Assembly (NCBI GenBank): GCA_902622595.1
Contig: CACNQM010000001.1
Coordinates: forward strand, 310,001-374,000
DNA length: 64,000 nt
Reading direction: 5' to 3'
DNA from: an uncultured Bacteroidota bacterium
GTDB lineage: Bacteria; Bacteroidota; Bacteroidia; Flavobacteriales; Flavobacteriaceae
Under the pieces are notes generated by a model. The model was not told the DNA's origin. It searched no databases and saw only the letters and a list, made by a program, of their open reading frames with translations. The translations under genes and the position numbers were made by a program. Within the stretch, counting starts at the first letter, position 1; every line of letters starts with the position of its first letter. Shown in pieces: positions 1-11,096 of the stretch.

Positions 1-2
1 AG

Positions 3-401
3 TTAGTTCAAAATCTGGATTATGCACAAACTTTTCTAGAGGCTGCAATGATAGATATTCCAGATGATATGCAAGGAGAAAGCTTAATCCCACTATTAAA
101 AGGAAATAGTCAAGAATGGACTCGAGATGCAGTTTATTACCATTATTATGAATATCCATCTGTTCATATGGCAAAAAGACATTATGGAATTGTCAATAAG
201 GATTTTAAATTAGTTCACTTTTATTTTGATGTTGATGAATGGGAATTGTATGACAGATTAAATGATCCAAATGAAATGAATAATGTGTATTATGATCCAA
301 ATTATAAAGATGTTATTGAAGCTTTAACATCAGAACTAAGTGATTTAAGAAAAAAGTACAAAGACTCAGATGAGTTAAGTCGAAGCTTCATTTACGATTG
401 A
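3..401 (+). CDS. Sulfatase, C-terminal fragment (5' end outside the window)
   Basis: The reading frame is open from base 3 with no start, so the gene begins upstream; 132 residues remain. The fragment has the end of a type I (S1 family) sulfatase: the segment 'DDMQGESLIPLLKG' is the usual last part of the alpha/beta core, followed by the C-terminal subdomain with 'DFKLVHFYFDVDEWELYD' and 'NDPNEMNNVYYDP'. Such enzymes hydrolyse sulfate esters on glycans and need a formylglycine made from Cys or Ser; that active site lies outside the window. The next gene, 23 bases downstream on the same strand, encodes a formylglycine-generating enzyme, so the two probably work together in the periplasm. The substrate cannot be inferred from this fragment. 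Confidence 0.88.
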   Translation, partial: LVQNLDYAQTFLEAAMIDIPDDMQGESLIPLLKGNSQEWTRDAVYYHYYEYPSVHMAKRHYGIVNKDFKLVHFYFDVDEWELYDRLNDPNEMNNVYYDPNYKDVIEALTSELSDLRKKYKDSDELSRSFIYD

Positions 402-424
402 TTATTTAAAAAACTATCACTAAA

Positions 425-997
425 ATGAAAAGATTTTTTTTAATTTTTTTTATTATAAGCTGCTCTTCAAATAGTGAAAGCCTTATATTAAAGTCTGTTA
501 CAGTTAAAGATTTTAAAGAATTTATAAATGATTCTGATTATATAACTGATGCAGAAAGATATGGATGGTCAATTGTACAAACAGATGTATACAACTATCA
601 AGTTGTTGAAGGGGCGAATTGGAAAAGACCAGATGGAATTAATAAATCCATTGACAGTCTACCCGTGACTCAAGTAAGTTACAATGATGCAATTGAGTAT
701 TCAAAGTGGGCTGGTGTAAAAATACCAACATATGAGCAATATTGGAGTATAGTTGGTAATGATGATAGGTTAATCGTGTCAGATAATTTATATCCAATTT
801 TACCAACTGCTAATGTTAATATAGTAGGGAATGTATGGGATATTACGGAGCCAGTTAATTCTGATCAAGTAAGGTTAGCAGGGGGATCACTTTTTTGTTC
901 AATTGATACTTGTCATGGAACTCAAATGGATAGAGAATTATATGTTGATAAAGAAACAGGTAATATTCATATTGGATTTAGTATTTTAACAGAATAA
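425..997 (+). CDS. Compact formylglycine-generating enzyme-like lipoprotein (SUMF1/FGE-sulfatase family)
   Basis: 190 residues with a lipoprotein signal (lipobox 'FIISC' near residue 13). The rest matches the FGE-sulfatase fold: 'VTVKDFKEFI', 'YITDAERYGWS', 'LPVTQVSYNDAIEYSKWAG', 'KIPTYEQYW', 'GNVWDI', and a C-terminal 'GGSLFCSIDTC' followed by 'NIHIGFSIL'. The C-x4-C pair occupies the place of the two copper-binding catalytic cysteines of FGE (the 'GGSYMCHRSYC' region in the human enzyme), so activity looks possible. It is much shorter than the usual roughly 300 residues: the N-terminal 'MG' strand and the loop region between the 'PTYEQYW' and 'GNVWD' motifs are trimmed. Immediately downstream of a sulfatase and ending one base before the next gene, it is probably the maturase of that sulfatase. 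Confidence 0.82.
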   Translation: MKRFFLIFFIISCSSNSESLILKSVTVKDFKEFINDSDYITDAERYGWSIVQTDVYNYQVVEGANWKRPDGINKSIDSLPVTQVSYNDAIEYSKWAGVKIPTYEQYWSIVGNDDRLIVSDNLYPILPTANVNIVGNVWDITEPVNSDQVRLAGGSLFCSIDTCHGTQMDRELYVDKETGNIHIGFSILTE

Positions 998-1456
998 ATG
1001 AAATATACACCAAGTAAAATAAATAGGTGGATGCTTTCAAAGCTCCCTGCAGCCTGGTTATCTGGAGTTAGACTTACTTTAATTGATGAAGATAAATGTG
1101 AAGTTAAAGTAAGGTTTAAATGGATTAATCAAAATCCTTATAGGTCCATGTTTTGGGCAGTTCAAGGGATGGCAGCTGAATTAACTACAGGTATGCTTCT
1201 TACAAAATCTATTCAAGATTCAAATACTAACATCTCAATGCTTCTTGTGAGTAACAAATCAAATTTTCATAAAAAAGCAGTAGGTAAAATTACATTTACT
1301 TGTAATGAAGGTGAAATAGCTAAACAATTAATCAATTCGACCATTAAAAATTTTTCCTCTAAGGCATGGCTTAAGGCTAAGGGATATGATGAGGATGGAG
1401 ACCTAGTCTCTGAATTTGAATTTGAATGGTCTTGTAAAAAAAGAAAAAATGGATAA
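998..1456 (+). CDS. DUF4442 hotdog-fold (thioesterase-like) protein
   Basis: 152 residues, no signal peptide. The pattern 'INRWMLSKLPAAWLSGVRL', then 'NPYRSMFWAVQGMAAELTTG', resembles DUF4442, a hotdog-fold family related to acyl-CoA thioesterases; the central helix 'MFWAVQGMAAELTTGM' corresponds to the hotdog helix. The start codon directly abuts the stop of the FGE gene, and the 3' end overlaps the nitronate monooxygenase start by 8 bases, indicating one transcription unit with translational coupling. A thioesterase role is family-based inference; no substrate is evident. Confidence 0.72.
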   Translation: MKYTPSKINRWMLSKLPAAWLSGVRLTLIDEDKCEVKVRFKWINQNPYRSMFWAVQGMAAELTTGMLLTKSIQDSNTNISMLLVSNKSNFHKKAVGKITFTCNEGEIAKQLINSTIKNFSSKAWLKAKGYDEDGDLVSEFEFEWSCKKRKNG

Positions 1457-2426
1457 AGACTTTTATAATAAATTAAATATTCCTGTAATTGCGGCACCTC
1501 TATTTTTAATTTCAGGACCAAAACTTGTAATAGAATGTTGTAAAAAAGGAATAGTTGGAACTTTTCCAGCTTTGAATCAAAGAACCTCAGAAGGTTTTGA
1601 AGAGTGGGTAGTTAAGATTAAGGATGAACTTTCAAAATTTGAGAGTGAGACTGGAATAAAACCTGCTCCATTTGGAGTAAATTTGATTGTTCATCCCTCA
1701 AATATTCGAGTTAAGGCAGATTTAGATATTTGTGTCAAGCATAAAGTTCCATTAATTATAACATCATTAGGCGCTGTTCCTGATATTGTAAATGCAATTC
1801 ATAGCTATGGTGGTTTAGTATATCATGATATTATAAAAAAAAGGCATGCAGAAAAAGCTGCTGAAGCAAATGTTGACGGATTAGTTCTTGTTACTGCAGG
1901 AGCTGGTGGACATGCAGGATTAAAGAATCCTATGGCAATGATTTCATTGATAAAAAGTTTCTTTAAAAAGACAATTATTTTGTCGGGATGTATATCAAAT
2001 GGAAGGGATATTGCTTCTGCACTTCAAATGGGTGCTGATATTGCATATATGGGTACAAGATTTATTAATACTAAAGAAAGCATGGCAGAAGAAGGTTATA
2101 AAGATATGATTATAAATTCCTCAGCTGAGGATATAGTTTATACAGCAGCGGTATCTGGAGTGCATGCTAATTTTTTAAGGCCTAGCCTTGAGGCTATGGG
2201 GGTAACTGAGGAAGTTTGGAATGATTCTAAAAAATTAGATTTTGGAAAAGATATGGCTGAAGCTGAGGCTAAAGCCTGGAAAACAATTTGGTCTGCAGGT
2301 CATGGAGTAAGTTCAATTGATGACAATCCAGCATGTAGAGATTTGATAGATAAATTGAAAGCTGAGTTTATTGATTCAATTGAAAATCAAAAGGCTAATC
2401 TTAACTTTAGTGAAAATAATTATTAA
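1449..2426 (+). CDS. Nitronate monooxygenase (2-nitropropane dioxygenase family)
   Basis: 325 residues from the ATG at 1449; an in-frame ATG at 1416 lies deep in the preceding gene and would add 11 non-conserved residues. FMN-dependent TIM-barrel enzyme that oxidises alkyl nitronates. Visible family features are 'PVIAAPLFLISGP' at the N-terminus, 'FGVNLIVHP', 'IITSLGAVPDIV', the phosphate/FMN motif 'VLVTAGAGGHAG' around residue 155, and 'ALQMGADIAYMGTRFI'. Together with the DUF4442 protein it may belong to a fatty-acid or nitro-compound detoxification unit. It overlaps the convergent rsmE by 4 bases. Confidence 0.88.
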   Translation: MDKDFYNKLNIPVIAAPLFLISGPKLVIECCKKGIVGTFPALNQRTSEGFEEWVVKIKDELSKFESETGIKPAPFGVNLIVHPSNIRVKADLDICVKHKVPLIITSLGAVPDIVNAIHSYGGLVYHDIIKKRHAEKAAEANVDGLVLVTAGAGGHAGLKNPMAMISLIKSFFKKTIILSGCISNGRDIASALQMGADIAYMGTRFINTKESMAEEGYKDMIINSSAEDIVYTAAVSGVHANFLRPSLEAMGVTEEVWNDSKKLDFGKDMAEAEAKAWKTIWSAGHGVSSIDDNPACRDLIDKLKAEFIDSIENQKANLNFSENNY

Positions 2427-3112
2427 CTAACTAATGACTTAATTACAGATAATCCGAAGATTGCAGCAGTCTCAGATCTTAATCTGCTATTACCGAGTGT
2501 TACCTCTTTAATATTTTGTTTTTTTGCAAGTTTAATTTCTTCATCAGAAAATCCACCTTCAGGACCAATCATAAGGCAAATATTATTTTGAGTAAATAGC
2601 TCTCTTTTAATTTTATTAGATGTTTTTAAATTAGCCATAAACAATTCATCTTCATTCTCTTTTATAAAATTTTCAAAAGTTTTAATTGAATTAATAATTG
2701 GTTTGAAAAATTGATTGGATTGTTTTAAGGAACTTATTAAAATCCTCTCTAATCTGTCCATGTTGACTTTCTTTTTTTCTGAATATTCACATACTAATGG
2801 TGTAATTTGGCTAATTCCCAGTTCTGTTGACTTTTCTACAAACCATTCAAACCTGGATACATTTTTTAAGGGGGATAGAGCGATGTGAACAGAATGAGAA
2901 GATGACTCAAATTTTTCAATACTATTAATTTTAACTTTTATTTTCTTTCCTATTTCGATTATTTCTGCATTGCATAAATAACCAAATCCATTAGTTATCA
3001 TAATACTATCACCAATATTCTTTCTAAATGATCTACTAATATGTTTGCTGTCAATATCATTCATGACTACGTATTTGTCATTTGCTTTATAATTTGAAAA
3101 AAATAAATCCAT
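2423..3112 (-). CDS. rsmE: 16S rRNA (uracil-1498-N3)-methyltransferase
   Basis: 229 residues. SPOUT-class methyltransferase that uses S-adenosylmethionine to methylate U1498 in the decoding region of 16S rRNA. Diagnostic motifs are 'LSPLKNVSRFEWFVEKSTELG' spread over residues 84-104, 'MIGPEGGFSDEE' and 'LGNSRLRSETAA' near the C-terminus, which form the trefoil knot and AdoMet pocket. It follows tsaD with a one-base stop/start overlap (TAATG), so the two are co-translated. Length is normal for the family. Confidence 0.94.
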   Translation of the reverse strand: MDLFFSNYKANDKYVVMNDIDSKHISRSFRKNIGDSIMITNGFGYLCNAEIIEIGKKIKVKINSIEKFESSSHSVHIALSPLKNVSRFEWFVEKSTELGISQITPLVCEYSEKKKVNMDRLERILISSLKQSNQFFKPIINSIKTFENFIKENEDELFMANLKTSNKIKRELFTQNNICLMIGPEGGFSDEEIKLAKKQNIKEVTLGNSRLRSETAAIFGLSVIKSLVS

Positions 3113-4131
3113 TAGAAAGAGAGTCTTGGCGAGGGGGATGATTTTAGGTTTGACTTAAGTGAGTCTTTATACTTTAAATATCCAACAATTCCTATCATTG
3201 CTGCATTATCTGTAGAAAATTGAAGTTCAGGAATAAATATTTTCAGGTCATTATCATTTGAATATTTTTCCAATCTCTTTTTCAGATAACTATTAGCAGA
3301 AACACCCCCGCCAAAAACTATTGTGTTTAGATTATTATCAGTAGACAGTAAATGAACTTTATTCATTAAATTATCAATTAAATTCTTTTGAATTGAAGCA
3401 CAAATATCATTTATGTTCTGATTGATAAATTCAATATTTTTAGTTTGATTTTTATGAAGAAAATTAATAAATGCAGTTTTTGTTCCAGAGTAGCTTATGT
3501 CTCCACCATTAACTTTTGGTAAAGAAAATTTAAATTTATTTTCATCACCTTTAACAGAAATTTTATCGATCAAAGGTCCAGCTGGATATCCAAGTCCAAG
3601 CTTTTTGCCACATTTATCAAAGGCTTCGCCAATTGCATCATCCAGAGTCTCACCTAAAATTTTCATTTCAAAATAATCTTTAACTAAAATAAACTGAGTA
3701 TGACCACCCGAAATTGTTACTCCAAGAAATGGGAAAGAAGGCATATTTTTTCCATTATTTATAAAATGAACTAATATATGTGCCTGCATATGGTTTACTT
3801 CTATAACTGGTATTTTCAAGGATAAGCTTAGTGCTTTGGAGAATTCAGTTCCTACAATTAACGACCCCATCAATCCAGGTCCTTTGGTGAAAGAAATTGC
3901 TGAAAGTTGATTCAATGAAATTTTAGCCTCTTTAATTGCCGACTCAACTGTAGGTATTATATTTGACAAGTGAGCACGAGAGGCTAGTTCTGGCACTACA
4001 CCTCCATATTTTTTATGGATATCTTGATTAGCAATTATATTTGATAATACTTTATCATTTTTTAGAACCGCAGCTGAAGTATCATCGCATGAGGATTCAA
4101 TTCCTAGTATATAGATATCTTTCTCTGACAT
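3112..4131 (-). CDS. tsaD: tRNA N6-adenosine threonylcarbamoyltransferase TsaD
   Basis: 339 residues. Catalyses the final step of t6A37 formation in ANN-decoding tRNAs, transferring the threonylcarbamoyl group with TsaB and TsaE. The N-terminus 'ILGIESSCDDTSAAV' is the ASKHA ATPase signature; the metal-binding 'VNHMQAH' lies near residue 112, followed by 'GVTISGGHTQF' and the C-terminal 'IVFGGGVSAN'. It is divergent from tamB across a very short intergenic region, an arrangement familiar in flavobacteria, and leads the tsaD-rsmE pair. Confidence 0.96.
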   Translation of the reverse strand: MSEKDIYILGIESSCDDTSAAVLKNDKVLSNIIANQDIHKKYGGVVPELASRAHLSNIIPTVESAIKEAKISLNQLSAISFTKGPGLMGSLIVGTEFSKALSLSLKIPVIEVNHMQAHILVHFINNGKNMPSFPFLGVTISGGHTQFILVKDYFEMKILGETLDDAIGEAFDKCGKKLGLGYPAGPLIDKISVKGDENKFKFSLPKVNGGDISYSGTKTAFINFLHKNQTKNIEFINQNINDICASIQKNLIDNLMNKVHLLSTDNNLNTIVFGGGVSANSYLKKRLEKYSNDNDLKIFIPELQFSTDNAAMIGIVGYLKYKDSLKSNLKSSPSPRLSF

Positions 4132-4147
4132 TACTATCTTTGTAAAA

Positions 4148-4155
4148 CAAATTTA
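4148..4155 (-). promoter_or_regulatory. Candidate -7 promoter element for tsaD
   Basis: Reading the minus strand, TAAATTTG matches the Bacteroidota housekeeping -7 consensus TAnnTTTG and lies 16 bases before the tsaD start. A convincing -33 TTTG at the expected distance was not seen, so support is moderate. Confidence 0.4.
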
Positions 4156-4168
4156 AACAAGAAATATC

Positions 4169-7100
4169 ATTAAGAATTTAAAAAAAATATTTTTAATCAT
4201 AATAGGGGTAATACTATTAGTGTTTTTATCATTTTTTTTGATTATTAACACTTCCACATTCCAGGATTATGTTAGAGAAAATATTATATCATACGTAAAC
4301 TCAAATACTGATAATACTATTGAAATATCAGATTCTAGGTATAATTTAAAAGGGGAACTTATAATATCTAATATATTGTTATCTAATATTAACTCTGATA
4401 CAATACTTAAGTTAGAATCGTTAAGTACAAAATATATTCCTGTAATATCAAACAATCAGTATTATAGTTCTTTGAAAATTGAGGGATTAAAACTTTATAT
4501 AGATCAATCTAGCAAAGATACTGATCAAAGCACCAGTATAAGAGATTTAGATCAAGTTTTTGAAAACTTCTTTTTTGATAATTTAGAAATTTCAAATTCT
4601 TTTTTGATAATTAAGGACGACTCGATCCAAAATCAATTAATTATTAATAAGTCCTTTATTAAAGAAATTGGTCAAGTCCAAAATGGTGTGAACTTTGAAA
4701 TACAAAGTTTCAATGGAGCTCTTGATAATATAAAGATAAATGATTTTAATTCGATCGTAAACTTTAAAGGTAATAAGCTTAGTCTAAATAATACTTATCT
4801 AGCCAATCAAAACAATTTTATAAGAGGTAATATAACTATTGATCTTGATGAAGAACTGCAAATTAAAAATATAAGTAATGCTAGCTTTAATTTTAATTTT
4901 GATCCTTCAACACTTAATGTAGTTCAGAATAATTTTATTGTAGATAATATTTACTCTGGACAAATTGAATTTTCTGGATCATATAATGAGCTTAGTATTG
5001 ACAGAGTTTTTTTAAATAATAAACTTTTTGATTTAAATGCTGAAATAAACATAAAGGACATAATATCTGAGGATATTGAGGTAAAAACTAAAATCAACAG
5101 ACTAAAAATAAATGAGGGATATTTGACATCTAATTATGAAATTTATGAAAAACTTGATCTTCCATTATTTCAAGGAAATTTAGATATAATAAATAAAGAT
5201 TTAACATTTAACCTAAATGGACTGAATGATTTCAAATCCAATTTTAATCTTAATGGTTCTTTAAAGCTAGATAATTTTTTAAATTATCAGCTCAATATAA
5301 AATCTAAAATTCTAGAAAATGATCAAATTCTAGATTTTCTAGACATAAATTATATTGACTTAAATTCAACTATTAAGGGTTCCTCTAAAGAATTAAATTT
5401 TATAAATTCAGCTATTAATTTTACTAAAAATGATAATGAATTCAATATAGTTGCAGATTCGTTTATAAGGAATAATAATCTTGAAGGGACAATATTATTA
5501 TCCTCAGAAAATATTAATATTGATACGAGTGTTTCAGGTAATACATCAAAAAAAATATTCGACATGAATAGTAAAATTGATTATAATGGAGAAGATAATT
5601 CCGGTGAATTTGAATTTTCAACTCTATTAGATCTTGATGTTAATTTATCCAATTCAAATAACATTATTTCTTTTCTGAAGCTTAACCAATTATATTTTAA
5701 AAATTCTGTAGAAGAACTAGAGCTTGAAAATTTATCTGAATTAAATAAAATTTTTAATACTGATTTTATTAATCAAGACACTGATTTTGATTTTCAAATA
5801 ATATATAATGATGGTTTATTTAACTTGGATTCTTCTCTTGGAAAAAATCTGAATATAAATGGGTATTATAGGAATAATGACGATTTAAATTTTGACATCA
5901 CTATTATAGATCTAATAATAAATAATCTTTATCAAATAAATAAAAACCCAATAACTGCAATTTTTAATTCAGAAATAAATCTTAAAAGAGATTTGGAAAA
6001 TAGAACTTTAAATATTGAATCTAAATTTTCAGATCTTCAAATCAAAAATTATGATTTAGGAGAGTTAAATATCAATATTTTTGGTAATACTGACTATAAT
6101 TCATATGCTTTAAAAATTGATTTACTAAAAGATAAGTTAAGTTCTATTAAGGGTGAAGGATCTATAATAGGTGCTAATGAGGAACCAAATATTGATATAG
6201 ATTTAATATTTGAGAATTTTGATATATCATTTATTGAAAAGATTGGGACGAATACAATGACTAGCATATCAAGTAATGTCTCTGGTGAGGTAAACCTCTG
6301 GGGAAAGTCTAGCAATATTCAACATAATGGAAAATTATACCTTAATGAATCAAAGTTTACAGTCCCTTATTTAAATATTGAATATTTCTTGTCAGAAAAC
6401 TCAGAAATTGATTTGTACAATCAAAATTTTGAAATTAATAATGTAAATATTAACTCAGAATCTAATAACTCTCCAACATCTTTAGAGGGTAAAATTACTC
6501 ACCAAGATTTTAAAAATTGGAACTTAGACTTAGATTTTAAGTCTGAAAAGCTTCACATATTGAATAAAGATTACATTGAAAATGATGGTTTCTATGGCCA
6601 GGCATACATGGGAGGAGATGTTAAAATTAGTGGGCCAACAAATCAAGTCTCGATTGATATTAATGGGACAACTAAAAGTGGAACTAACATTATTATTCCT
6701 CAGACTAGGACTTACTCGATTGATGATTTCTCATTCATTACCTTCACTGATTTAAATTCTTATTCTGAAGAAACACTTATTACTGAAAATAAATTAAATA
6801 AAATCAACAAGACACTTGATCTGAATATAGACCTAGAAATTAACAATAGTGCAGTAGTTGAAATTACAATTGACCAAGACACTGGAAGTTATATTAGCGG
6901 AAAAGGTAACGGTAACCTTTTCATGGAAATTGATTCAGATGGTAAGTTTAATATCTATGGAGATTTTATTGCAAGTGATGGTGTATATAATTTTAGAAAT
7001 CTGGCTTTAATCGATAAAAAATTTCAACTTAAAAATGGAGGAACAATTATTTGGGATGGTGATCCTCTTGCCGCTCAAATGAATATTCAGGCAACATATG

Positions 7101-7789
7101 AGGTGCCGGGTGGTGCTAATCCTGCTTTACTTTTAGATAATCCTAATTTTAATAAAAAAATCCCAACAAATGTAGATATTGTTCTCACCGGAGAGTTAAC
7201 TAAACCTGATAACCCAAATTTTGAAATATTCTTTCCCAACACTAGTAGTTCAGTAACATCTGAAATAAACTATAAATTAAATGATCCTGAAATAAGACAA
7301 TTACAAGCTATTTCACTTTTGACTCAAGGTATTTTTATAAATGAGGTAAGTGTATCAATTGAGGGAGTAACTAATAATATTTACGAAAAGGTATCAGAAG
7401 TTTTTAGTGACATACTAGGCGGAAATCAAGGGCCTCTCGAAGTCGGATTAAATTATCTTCAGGGAGATAGGAGTGAGATACTAGATATAAAAACTGAGGA
7501 TAGATTTGGTGTGACACTTTCAACAAAAATAAGTGACAAAATCTTATTTAATGGAAAAATTGGAGTTCCCATAGGAGGTATTGAAGAAACTTTGATTATC
7601 GGAGATGTTCAGATTGATTTTATTTTAAATGAAGATGGAACCTTAAGAGCTAAAGTTTTCAATAGAGAGAATGAATTTAGATATATTGGAGATGAATTAG
7701 GTTATACCCAGGGAATAGGTTTATCATATCAAGTAGACTTCCAAACATTTAGGAGTTTACTGTCAAAAATTGTTAATAATAGTAATTAA
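4169..7789 (+). CDS. TamB-like translocation and assembly module protein (DUF490 C-terminal domain)
   Basis: About 1,206 residues from an ATT codon at 4169. No ATG exists between the upstream stop (4154-4156) and the body of the protein; GTG at 4220 is the first conventional start but would remove the basic 'KNLKK' and half of the membrane anchor ('IFLIIIGVILLVFLSFFLI'). The long middle is built of alternating hydrophobic beta-strands rich in Asn, Asp, Ile and Leu, as in bridge-like periplasmic lipid-transport proteins. The C-terminal DUF490 region is recognisable: 'GDFIASDGVYNFRNL', 'GGTIIWDGDPLAAQMNIQA', 'VDIVLTGELTKPDNPNFEI', 'LQAISLLTQGIF' and 'LSTKISDKILFNGKIGVP'. TamB proteins span the periplasm and help outer-membrane protein or lipid homeostasis. 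Function is family inference; the start is uncertain. Confidence 0.85.
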   Translation: MKNLKKIFLIIIGVILLVFLSFFLIINTSTFQDYVRENIISYVNSNTDNTIEISDSRYNLKGELIISNILLSNINSDTILKLESLSTKYIPVISNNQYYSSLKIEGLKLYIDQSSKDTDQSTSIRDLDQVFENFFFDNLEISNSFLIIKDDSIQNQLIINKSFIKEIGQVQNGVNFEIQSFNGALDNIKINDFNSIVNFKGNKLSLNNTYLANQNNFIRGNITIDLDEELQIKNISNASFNFNFDPSTLNVVQNNFIVDNIYSGQIEFSGSYNELSIDRVFLNNKLFDLNAEINIKDIISEDIEVKTKINRLKINEGYLTSNYEIYEKLDLPLFQGNLDIINKDLTFNLNGLNDFKSNFNLNGSLKLDNFLNYQLNIKSKILENDQILDFLDINYIDLNSTIKGSSKELNFINSAINFTKNDNEFNIVADSFIRNNNLEGTILLSSENINIDTSVSGNTSKKIFDMNSKIDYNGEDNSGEFEFSTLLDLDVNLSNSNNIISFLKLNQLYFKNSVEELELENLSELNKIFNTDFINQDTDFDFQIIYNDGLFNLDSSLGKNLNINGYYRNNDDLNFDITIIDLIINNLYQINKNPITAIFNSEINLKRDLENRTLNIESKFSDLQIKNYDLGELNINIFGNTDYNSYALKIDLLKDKLSSIKGEGSIIGANEEPNIDIDLIFENFDISFIEKIGTNTMTSISSNVSGEVNLWGKSSNIQHNGKLYLNESKFTVPYLNIEYFLSENSEIDLYNQNFEINNVNINSESNNSPTSLEGKITHQDFKNWNLDLDFKSEKLHILNKDYIENDGFYGQAYMGGDVKISGPTNQVSIDINGTTKSGTNIIIPQTRTYSIDDFSFITFTDLNSYSEETLITENKLNKINKTLDLNIDLEINNSAVVEITIDQDTGSYISGKGNGNLFMEIDSDGKFNIYGDFIASDGVYNFRNLALIDKKFQLKNGGTIIWDGDPLAAQMNIQATYEVPGGANPALLLDNPNFNKKIPTNVDIVLTGELTKPDNPNFEIFFPNTSSSVTSEINYKLNDPEIRQLQAISLLTQGIFINEVSVSIEGVTNNIYEKVSEVFSDILGGNQGPLEVGLNYLQGDRSEILDIKTEDRFGVTLSTKISDKILFNGKIGVPIGGIEETLIIGDVQIDFILNEDGTLRAKVFNRENEFRYIGDELGYTQGIGLSYQVDFQTFRSLLSKIVNNSN

Positions 7790-7849
7790 CAATTTATCCT
7801 TATTGTTCAATATACTTGATTTTTATATTTAAATTAGTGCAACTTAAAG

Positions 7850-9852
<2,003 letters not shown>

Positions 9853-9855
9853 AAA

Positions 9856-10707
9856 ATGATATTAGTTGTTGACAGTGGTTCTACTAAAACAGATTGGATA
9901 GCCCTAGACAAAAACGGAAAAGAAATCTTTTCCACTAAAACTTTAGGTTTGAATCCTCAGATGCTTTCAAATGAGATATTAAACGAGAGAATAAAAAATA
10001 ATTTTGAAATATATAAAAACAGAAAGTCTGTAGAGAAACTATTTTTTTACGGAGCTGGTTGTGGTGTTGAATCAACTCAAGAACGAATTTTAAAGGTTTT
10101 CAATTCAATTTTTATTAACAGTGAATTTGACATTAAGGAAGATACATATGCTGCGGTATATTCTGCAGTGGATATTGGTACTCCTTCAATTGTAAACATC
10201 ATTGGAACTGGCTCAAACTGTTCTTATTACGATGGTGAAAAAGTTATTCAAAAAGTTCAGTCTCTTGGTTATGTCTTGATGGATTATGCTAGTGGAAATT
10301 ACTATGGTAAATATTTAATAAGAGCATATTACTTTAATAAAATGCCGGAGGATCTTAGGGAAAAATTTGCAAAAAATTATGATCTATCTCCAAACTCTAT
10401 CAAAAATAAGTTATATAGAGAAGAGAATCCCAACACATATTTAGCAGGATTTGCAAATTTTTTAATTGAGAATAAATCTAATGAATACTTTAAAGAGATT
10501 ATTTTTAAAGGTCTAGAAAGATTTATTGATTATCAAATACTTCAATATGATGATTTTAGTAAAGTTGATATCCATTATGTTGGCTCTATCGCTTATTACC
10601 TTAGAGATGAAATTACTAGGATAGGGAAGAAGTATAACTTAAAAACAGGCAAATTTATTCAACGACCTATCATCGGCCTTGTTGATTATCATAAAAGAAA
10701 TATTTAG
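9856..10707 (+). CDS. BadF/BadG/BcrA-type ATPase, probable N-acetylglucosamine kinase
   Basis: 283 residues with an ASKHA fold: phosphate-1 loop 'VVDSGSTKTDWIAL' at residues 4-17, a second nucleotide-binding loop 'IIGTGSNCSYYDG' near 116-128, and 'YVGSIAYYLRD' near the C-terminus. In Bacteroidota this family member beside pfkA and gapA is usually treated as an N-acetylglucosamine kinase, which fits the GH20/GH3 and ChbG genes in this window. The start lies 3 bases after gapA, so co-transcription with pfkA-gapA is very likely. Substrate is inferred from family and context only. Confidence 0.8.
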   Translation: MILVVDSGSTKTDWIALDKNGKEIFSTKTLGLNPQMLSNEILNERIKNNFEIYKNRKSVEKLFFYGAGCGVESTQERILKVFNSIFINSEFDIKEDTYAAVYSAVDIGTPSIVNIIGTGSNCSYYDGEKVIQKVQSLGYVLMDYASGNYYGKYLIRAYYFNKMPEDLREKFAKNYDLSPNSIKNKLYREENPNTYLAGFANFLIENKSNEYFKEIIFKGLERFIDYQILQYDDFSKVDIHYVGSIAYYLRDEITRIGKKYNLKTGKFIQRPIIGLVDYHKRNI

Positions 10708-10712
10708 AGTAT

Positions 10713-11093
10713 TTAAATAATTGCTATCATTGATATTTCCACATTAACATTCATTGGTAATGTTTTAACTGCAATTGTCTCTCTCGCAGGTTCATCGCCA
10801 TATTTAATATATTTACCATAAATATCATTAACATCTTTGAAAAGATCCATATCGGAAAGAAAAATTGATGTCTTAACAACATTGCTAAAATCCATTTTTG
10901 CTTCTTTCAATATATGTTTTAGGTTTAACATTACTTGATTGGTTTCTTCTTCAATAGTCTCATTTTTAAGTTTCATTGAAACTGGATCGAGTGCTATTTG
11001 GCCTGATATAAAAAGGATATTGTCTTTTAATATAGCTTGATTATATGGCCCAATTGGAGCAGGTGCTTTTTTTGTATTTATAATTTTTTTCAT
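10713..11093 (-). CDS. ridA: RidA family reactive intermediate/imine deaminase
   Basis: 126 residues, the normal size. Hydrolyses reactive enamine/imine intermediates from PLP enzymes. Motifs are 'APAPIGPYNQAI', 'FISGQIALDP', 'MLNLKHILKEA', 'VVKTSIFLSDM' and 'PARETIAVKTLPMNVNVEIS', the last containing the Arg that binds the carboxylate of the substrate. Located 3 bases downstream of lptD on the minus strand, presumably in one operon; it converges on the sugar kinase gene. Confidence 0.93.
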   Translation of the reverse strand: MKKIINTKKAPAPIGPYNQAILKDNILFISGQIALDPVSMKLKNETIEEETNQVMLNLKHILKEAKMDFSNVVKTSIFLSDMDLFKDVNDIYGKYIKYGDEPARETIAVKTLPMNVNVEISMIAII

Positions 11094-11096
11094 AAT

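Noticed and set aside
1267-1521. 84-codon minus-strand frame across the DUF4442 and nitronate monooxygenase genes
   Set aside because: Antisense to two well-supported genes.
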